The notes under the pieces: model-generated
Databases searched by the model: none
What the model saw: the letters and a program-made list of their open reading frames with translations, nothing else
Told to the model about the DNA's origin: nothing
Made by a program: the position numbers and the translations under genes
NCBI GenBank assembly: GCA_900552055.1
Contig: URYI01000031.1
Span: forward strand, 1 to 17,050
Length of the DNA stretch: 17,050 bases
Source of the DNA: an uncultured Eubacteriales bacterium
GTDB taxonomy: Bacteria; Bacillota; Clostridia; Christensenellales; QALW01
Direction of reading: 5' to 3'
Shown: one piece after another, positions 12,660-17,050 of the stretch
How positions within the stretch are numbered: position 1 is the stretch's first letter
Layout: each line of letters begins with the position of its first letter

Positions 12660-14462
12660 ATGAAAAAGTTTATTTTAGAATTTCGTCAAAAAATGATATA
12701 TGTGGGAAGAATGTTTCGGGTTCTATGGTCAAACGATAGGATTTTTCTGCTTTTCATATTATTAGATATTGTATTGAGTTCAATTAGTCCGTTTATTCAA
12801 ATGTTTCTTGTCAAACACTCAATAAACATGCTAACTAATGGAGAACAGTTTTCGCATTATTTAACTATCGTTCTTGCTTTACTCGTAAGCATGTTTATCG
12901 TTACGTTCTTGCAGTCTTTAGTAAGTACGAAATCCGGCGTTCTCGGCAATATGATAGGAGACAAGCTGTTTCGCAATATTTTTAATAAGACCATGGAAAT
13001 AGATTATGAAATGCTTTTAGATAAAGACATTTTAGAAAAACGCCAATTGGCCATGCAGGTAATTGAGCAAGGCCGTTTTAATAATTTGGCGGGCAATTTT
13101 AAACAGTTCATATCGAACGCTATTGTTTTAATCGGCGTCGTTTATTTGTTATCAAGTATTGAATTTTGGATTCTGTTGATTGTCGTTGGAATTGTCGTCA
13201 TGAATTCTTTCTCGACTTCCACACGAAAAAAAGCGGAACGGACAATTTATACGGATTCTGTTCCGGTAAATCATAAGATAGAATATTTCTGGTCAATCAA
13301 TTCTGATTTCTCTTATGGAAAAGAGATCAGGACCTATGACATGCAGGACTCGCTCAATGAAATTCATCACGGCCTGACAAAAACCATTCAAAACTATGTA
13401 GAAAAGGTATTTTCTCTTCAGTTGAAAGGCAATATGATTTTCCTTATAACGAATTTATGTCTTAATTCCGTAATTTACCTTTTTCTTGGTTATAAAATAT
13501 TAGTGAAAAAGCTGATTTCCGTTGGTGATTTTTCACTTTATCTAAATGCGATTACAACTTTCAATAATTCAGTTCAGGTAATGATAGCTTCCTATATAGA
13601 CATTAGCAACAACGGCCAGTATTTAAAAGATTATTTTGATTTTATCGAGCTAAAAAGCAAATATTCTGAAGGAAAAAAATCCATTGCTAATCATGAAGAT
13701 TTGCCGATGGAGTTTGTGTTTGAGAATGTTTCGTTCACATACCCTTATCAATCAGAACCCAGTCTGCGCAACATTAACCTTACAATTAGAAATAAAGAGA
13801 GACTGTCCATAGTAGGCGAAAATGGAGCGGGTAAGACCACCTTGGTTAAATTGCTTCTGCGATTGTACGAGCCTACAGAAGGCCGTATTCTGCTCAATGG
13901 AGTGGATATAAAAGAAATCGATTATAAAGACTATTTAAAATTGTTTTCAACTGTATTTCAAGATTTTAAATTATTTGCTTTTCGGATTTTGGATAATGTA
14001 ACAGCGCTGGCGAATAATACCCCTGATTTAGCTGGCGTTCAAAAGTGTTTGGATAAGGCTGGGCTTTCTTCGAAAATCAGTACTTTAGATAAAGGAATAG
14101 AAACCTATATCTATAAGATTTATGAAGAAGATGGAGTTGAACTTTCCGGCGGAGAGGCTCAAAAGCTCGCTATTGCTAGAGCGTTATACAAGGACGCCCC
14201 CGTTGTTATTCTGGACGAACCGACTGCCGCCCTTGACCCCAAAGCGGAATATGATATCTACCTGAAATTTTTATCTTTGGTAGATTCTAAGACGTCGATA
14301 TTTATTTCGCATAGACTGTCGAGCACTAAATTTTGTGATCGGATAGTGGTTTTGCGTGATGGCCAGATTGTCGAATTGGGAAGCCATTCGGAATTACTGG
14401 CGCAAAAGGGGTATTATGCCGAGCTTTTCAATATGCAGGCCCAGTTTTATCTTGATGAATAA
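12660..14462 (+). CDS. ABC exporter, half-size with fused ATPase
   Basis: The 600-aa product has an N-terminal transmembrane domain of about six hydrophobic spans (residues about 25-310) and a C-terminal nucleotide-binding domain. The latter has Walker A VGENGAGKTT (385-394), Q-loop VFQDF, signature LSGGEAQ (495-501), Walker B VVILDEP (515-521) and switch His in ISHRLSS. It is a type IV-fold exporter half that should dimerise in the membrane. There is no N-terminal C39 peptidase domain, so leader removal needs another enzyme. The substrate is most likely the modified peptide from 12175-12546. ATG 12660 has AGGAG (12649-12653) upstream. It could also provide producer self-protection, since no separate immunity gene is seen. 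Confidence 0.9.
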   Translation: MKKFILEFRQKMIYVGRMFRVLWSNDRIFLLFILLDIVLSSISPFIQMFLVKHSINMLTNGEQFSHYLTIVLALLVSMFIVTFLQSLVSTKSGVLGNMIGDKLFRNIFNKTMEIDYEMLLDKDILEKRQLAMQVIEQGRFNNLAGNFKQFISNAIVLIGVVYLLSSIEFWILLIVVGIVVMNSFSTSTRKKAERTIYTDSVPVNHKIEYFWSINSDFSYGKEIRTYDMQDSLNEIHHGLTKTIQNYVEKVFSLQLKGNMIFLITNLCLNSVIYLFLGYKILVKKLISVGDFSLYLNAITTFNNSVQVMIASYIDISNNGQYLKDYFDFIELKSKYSEGKKSIANHEDLPMEFVFENVSFTYPYQSEPSLRNINLTIRNKERLSIVGENGAGKTTLVKLLLRLYEPTEGRILLNGVDIKEIDYKDYLKLFSTVFQDFKLFAFRILDNVTALANNTPDLAGVQKCLDKAGLSSKISTLDKGIETYIYKIYEEDGVELSGGEAQKLAIARALYKDAPVVILDEPTAALDPKAEYDIYLKFLSLVDSKTSIFISHRLSSTKFCDRIVVLRDGQIVELGSHSELLAQKGYYAELFNMQAQFYLDE

Positions 14463-14493
14463 GAAAATTTATCATCACAGGAGCAAGATATGC

Positions 14494-16287
14494 ATGAATA
14501 AAATTCAAATTGCTATTATAGATAGCGGCGTGAACTATAACCATCCGGCCTTTGGAGAAAGCCGGCCGGTTCTGATCTGTGACGAAAAACAGGCGGATCC
14601 GAATACTTTTTATGGTCATGGAACCGCTATATATAACATTATAAGGAAAATAGAAAATATTGCTGAAATAACCAATTTTAAGCTTCATAATGTAGAAAAT
14701 GGAATTTGCGAGGATGAACTAATCGACCTATTGAATAGAATAAAAGACAAGTACAGGTTCGATATCATCAATCTCAGCTTAGGAGTGAGCGTTTGCGAGA
14801 AATTAGATGAGCTCTATTCGAGGTGTCTTGATTTGACGAATGCAGGTACAATTATAGTCAGCGCTTTTGATAATATGGGTTCCATATCTTTTCCGGCCGC
14901 ATTTACAAATGTAATAGGCGTTACAACAGGTCAATCCTGTATTCGTGTCAATGATTTTGAATATATACAAGATACGGTAGTCAATTTAGGAGCGAAAGGA
15001 GATATCCAAAGACTTGCATGGAATAATCCCGACTATATAATGTTGGGAGGCAATAGCTTTGCTTGTGCTCATGTAACCGTGCAAATAGCCAAATTTATAG
15101 CTGAGGGAATAAACGGATTCGACAGCATAATGAACGCCTTTAAGAATATAGCGAAAAAACAGTATTTTAACACACATGAATCGATACCAGGGAGCGGTAA
15201 TAATCTGCCATTTTCAATAGAAAAAGCTGTATTGTTTCCTTTTAACAAAGAGATGCACAGCTTAATACGCTATTCCTCTGATTTAAAATTTCAGATCGTA
15301 GGGGTATATGACAGTAAATATTCTGCAAACGTTGGATCCACAACAAGTCACATCATGAAATCAGATGTAAAATGTTTGCCAATACAAAATGTCGCCATGA
15401 TGAAATGGGATGAATTTGACACCCTGATTTTAGGTCATCTCGATGAAATGTCGAATCTAATTAACAAATGGGATTTAAAACTAAACCTAATAAATACAGC
15501 GGTTAAATATGGAAAAAATGTATACGCTTTTGATGATGTTTCATCGGTTATATCGTCGCGCCGTGTCTATTCGCCAAAAGTATGTAAAGAGGACTTGCCT
15601 CCATATAGATTCGGAAAATTATATCGTTTCTCTAAACCAATTATCGGAGTATATGGAACCAGTTCACGACAGGGAAAATTTACATTACAATTGGAATTAC
15701 GCAAGCGTTTTCAGAAGTTAGGATATAACGTCGGGCAAATAGGAACAGAGCCAAGCGCCCTTTTATATGGAATGGATTATGTATATCCTATGGGTTACAA
15801 TAATTCAGTTTATCTCCTAGAAGATGAGGCCATCAGATACTTGAATAGTTTAATATATAATCTTTGCATGAAAGATACGGATGTTATTATTACGGGTTCT
15901 CAGTCAGGTACTATTCCGTTTGATACAGGAAATATCGTTCAATTCAGTCTGCCGCAGTTTAGTTACTTGCTGGGAACACAACCTGATGTAGTTGTTCTTT
16001 GCATAAATCCGTTCGATGATTTAGATTATATTATGAGAACAAAGCTTTTTATCGAAGCTAGTGTTGATTGTAAAGTCATCGCTTTTGTCATGTTTCCTAT
16101 GGACATAAAAGATGACTGGACTGGGATTTATGGCCAAAAAGTAAGAATAACTGATGAAAAGTATACGATGCTACGTACTATTATAAATGAGAAATTTTCA
16201 ATACCAGTATATAAACTGGGTGATGTAGAGGATATGAATTTAGTGGTAAATACCATAATAAATTACTTAAGCACCTCGGATGAATAA
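14494..16287 (+). CDS. Intracellular subtilisin (S8) fused to a DUF1611/TIGR04066-like P-loop domain
   Basis: The 597-aa product starts at ATG 14494 (AGGAG 10 nt upstream); the frame upstream overlaps the exporter gene and is rejected. Residues 1-245 form a peptidase S8 domain beginning at once with the catalytic Asp10 (IIDSGV), then His42 (YGHGTA), oxyanion Asn127 (FDNMGS) and Ser188 (GGNSFACAH). No signal peptide or prodomain is present, so it acts in the cytoplasm. Residues about 245-375 resemble a Rossmann-like N-domain of DUF1611 proteins. Residues 378-597 hold a P-loop variant GTSSRQGKFT (388-397), followed by the family-like stretches GYNVGQIGTEPS and QPDVVVLCINPFDD. The C-terminal part recalls the Clostridium 'TIGR04066' peptide maturation protein and DUF1611/DgcN acyltransferases. 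It probably couples leader cleavage to an ATP-dependent tailoring step. The functional assignment is inferred. Confidence 0.75.
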   Translation: MNKIQIAIIDSGVNYNHPAFGESRPVLICDEKQADPNTFYGHGTAIYNIIRKIENIAEITNFKLHNVENGICEDELIDLLNRIKDKYRFDIINLSLGVSVCEKLDELYSRCLDLTNAGTIIVSAFDNMGSISFPAAFTNVIGVTTGQSCIRVNDFEYIQDTVVNLGAKGDIQRLAWNNPDYIMLGGNSFACAHVTVQIAKFIAEGINGFDSIMNAFKNIAKKQYFNTHESIPGSGNNLPFSIEKAVLFPFNKEMHSLIRYSSDLKFQIVGVYDSKYSANVGSTTSHIMKSDVKCLPIQNVAMMKWDEFDTLILGHLDEMSNLINKWDLKLNLINTAVKYGKNVYAFDDVSSVISSRRVYSPKVCKEDLPPYRFGKLYRFSKPIIGVYGTSSRQGKFTLQLELRKRFQKLGYNVGQIGTEPSALLYGMDYVYPMGYNNSVYLLEDEAIRYLNSLIYNLCMKDTDVIITGSQSGTIPFDTGNIVQFSLPQFSYLLGTQPDVVVLCINPFDDLDYIMRTKLFIEASVDCKVIAFVMFPMDIKDDWTGIYGQKVRITDEKYTMLRTIINEKFSIPVYKLGDVEDMNLVVNTIINYLSTSDE

Positions 16288-16295
16288 ACTGAGTG

Positions 16296-16349
16296 AAAAC
16301 ACCATTGAAATCTGACCCCTAAGGTTTGGACATCAATGGAGTTTTTGTT
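16296..16349 (+). terminator. Terminator of the peptide operon
   Basis: Arms 16296-16308 (AAAACACCATTGA) and 16333-16345 (TCAATGGAGTTTT) pair over 13 positions with a single mismatch, and Ts continue to 16346. The 24-nt loop is long. It lies 8 nt after the last stop codon. Confidence 0.7.
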
Positions 16350-16550
16350 ATAAGCCCAGTATTCATGCGGGTTCGTGGGCTAACCGTTTTCAAATTTAAA
16401 CTGGACAGGAAAACCAAAAAAGCGGAAAATAGAAATCGAAAAAAACTTTGCCATCTGCGCTCTCTTGTCTAATTTGCTATCGCAGCTCAAAGCGCTTATT
16501 TGCCGGCGTTATTCATCTTGTCCTTTGTAGCCTGTCTTGTTTTGTACAAG
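16350..16550. other. Non-coding stretch at the cassette's right end
   Basis: No supported gene is present. An inverted repeat AGCCCA (16353-16358) with TGGGCT (16376-16381) is present, and a 35-codon basic frame opens at the ATG near 16365 but has no ribosome binding site. The stretch may be the residual end of an integrated element. Confidence 0.4.
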
Positions 16551-16592
16551 GGTGCGAATCCCACCTCCCAAAAATATTTTTTTCATGTGGCT
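16551..16592 (+). repeat. Attachment-like direct repeat, copy 2
   Basis: GGTGCGAATCCCACC (16551-16565) differs at one base from 8232-8246. After 5 bases (12 in copy 1) comes a 22-nt stretch (16571-16592) differing at one base from 8259-8280. The two copies bracket the peptide cassette in direct orientation, about 8.3 kb apart. Confidence 0.6.
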
Positions 16593-16599
16593 TAGATAG

Positions 16600-16643
16600 A
16601 AAGAAACGACAATTTTAGGCAAGAAGATTGTCGTTTCTTTTTG
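16600..16643. terminator. Intrinsic terminator after repeat copy 2
   Basis: The 14-nt arms at 16600-16613 (AAAGAAACGACAAT) and 16627-16640 pair perfectly over a 13-nt loop, with Ts to 16642. The stem begins exactly 7 nt after the repeat, as in copy 1, although the stem sequences are unrelated. Confidence 0.85.
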
Positions 16644-16735
16644 CACTTTTCACTTTTCTTTCCTCTTTTTTATTTCTTTTCTCAAATTGTCCTTTCCAGA
16701 TAAAAGATTAGAGATAAGAACTAGGAGAAAAGGCA

Positions 16736-16801
16736 GCTTTGCGTTGCAAAGCAATCGATTTTTATACTAAATAATGATATAATGCATACAAATATTATAA
16801 T
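16736..16801 (+). promoter_or_regulatory. Possible promoter region of the DUF6886-like gene
   Basis: Two TATAAT boxes occur at 16778-16783 and 16796-16801, each with poor -35 matches (TCGATT 17 nt upstream of the first). A small 7-bp hairpin GCTTTGC/GCAAAGC lies at 16736-16752. The gene's start is about 60-80 nt downstream. Confidence 0.35.
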
Positions 16802-16861
16802 ATGCGATAATGGGAGAGTTGTTTTGTGTTAGATAGTCAATTAAACAGGAAAGAAAAATCT

Positions 16862-17050
16862 ATGCGATTGTTTCATGTTAGTGAAGAACCTGACATAAAA
16901 GTCTTTGAACCGCGCTTACCAACACGAAAAGATCTAAATCAGAATATCGGATTGGTATGGGCAATAGATGAGGCAAGATTGCCCAACTTTTTAACTGTAA
17001 ATACCGCCGCGAGAGCCGCACTTGCACGGAGTTTTAGCCGCACCATCACG
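16862..17050 (+). CDS. DUF6886-like protein, 3' end outside window
   Basis: The visible 63 codons begin MRLFHVSEEPDIKVFEPR and include NQNIGLVWAIDEARLPNFLT, which I recognise as the conserved opening of a small Bacillota family (DUF6886) of unknown function. ATG 16862 is preceded by AGGAAAG at normal spacing. A GTG at 16826 would add 12 residues and is less likely. From residue 46 on, the visible frame (VNTAARAALARSF) does not continue with the Pro-Arg-x-Cys-Pro segment I expect, and the DNA becomes clearly GC-richer. A frameshift, an insertion junction or simple divergence are all possible. It is probably chromosomal backbone beyond the element. Confidence 0.6.
   Translation, partial: MRLFHVSEEPDIKVFEPRLPTRKDLNQNIGLVWAIDEARLPNFLTVNTAARAALARSFSRTIT

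Noticed and set aside
1..17050. CRISPR array
   Set aside because: No regularly spaced short repeats were seen; the tandem precursors are coding paralogues and the 8232/16551 repeats are only two copies.

Overview
The window looks like Bacillota, class Clostridia, probably a gut-type anaerobe. Evidence: AGGAGG-type ribosome binding sites, TTGACA/TATAAT promoters with 17-nt spacers, a Clostridia-type lgt, long-form nicotinate phosphoribosyltransferase and DivIVA-like set, and integrative-element genes (DUF4314, DUF3789) typical of Clostridia. All confident genes are on the + strand. No database search was possible. Family names come from motifs and memory.

Layout. (1) 1-3711 is chromosomal backbone: a terminator from an off-window gene, a strong promoter, lgt (prolipoprotein diacylglyceryl transferase with a long acidic tail), a nicotinate phosphoribosyltransferase 14 nt downstream, a DivIVA-like coiled-coil protein and a doubtful 50-codon ORF. 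(2) 4072-4532 holds a tRNA-Ser(GGA) with its own promoter, followed by three intrinsic terminators and a fourth hairpin. (3) 4566-8203 is a wrecked integrative element: a Cys-rich orphan protein, an acidic orphan, DUF4314, a 43-codon 5' stub of a C5-cytosine methyltransferase, a DUF3789 micro-membrane protein, an intact IS3-family insertion sequence, and the 3' half of a large serine recombinase. (4) 8232-16643 holds a visibly AT-richer cassette bracketed by two matching modules. Each module is a tRNA-T-arm-like stretch plus a 22-nt near-identical repeat, then exactly 7 nt, then a strong terminator. (5) 16644-17050 contains the upstream region and 5' part of a DUF6886-like gene.

The main interest is the cassette, which looks like a complete pathway for a ribosomally made, post-translationally modified peptide (RiPP). 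In order it encodes a transglutaminase-fold Cys-His-Asp protein, a radical SAM/SPASM maturase, an acyl-carrier-like protein with a DSI serine, a second radical SAM/SPASM enzyme, three tandem 37-38 aa precursors sharing a C-terminal NNCxCNxxxxC core, an ABC exporter without a peptidase domain, and a cytoplasmic subtilisin fused to a DUF1611-like P-loop domain. Part of this set resembles, from memory, the 'peptide maturation system' families described in Clostridium (CcpM-type radical SAM, acyl-carrier-related protein, TIGR04066). The precursor core, the transglutaminase-like member and the subtilisin fusion look less familiar.

Proposed flow (inference): the radical SAM enzymes crosslink Cys and possibly Asn residues of the cores, perhaps with an activated group carried by the ACP-like protein and handled by the DUF1611-like domain. 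The subtilisin and/or the transglutaminase-like protein removes the leader, and the ABC protein exports the product. A 12-bp hairpin between the precursors and the exporter gene probably favours precursor over downstream expression. No dedicated regulator or immunity gene is visible.
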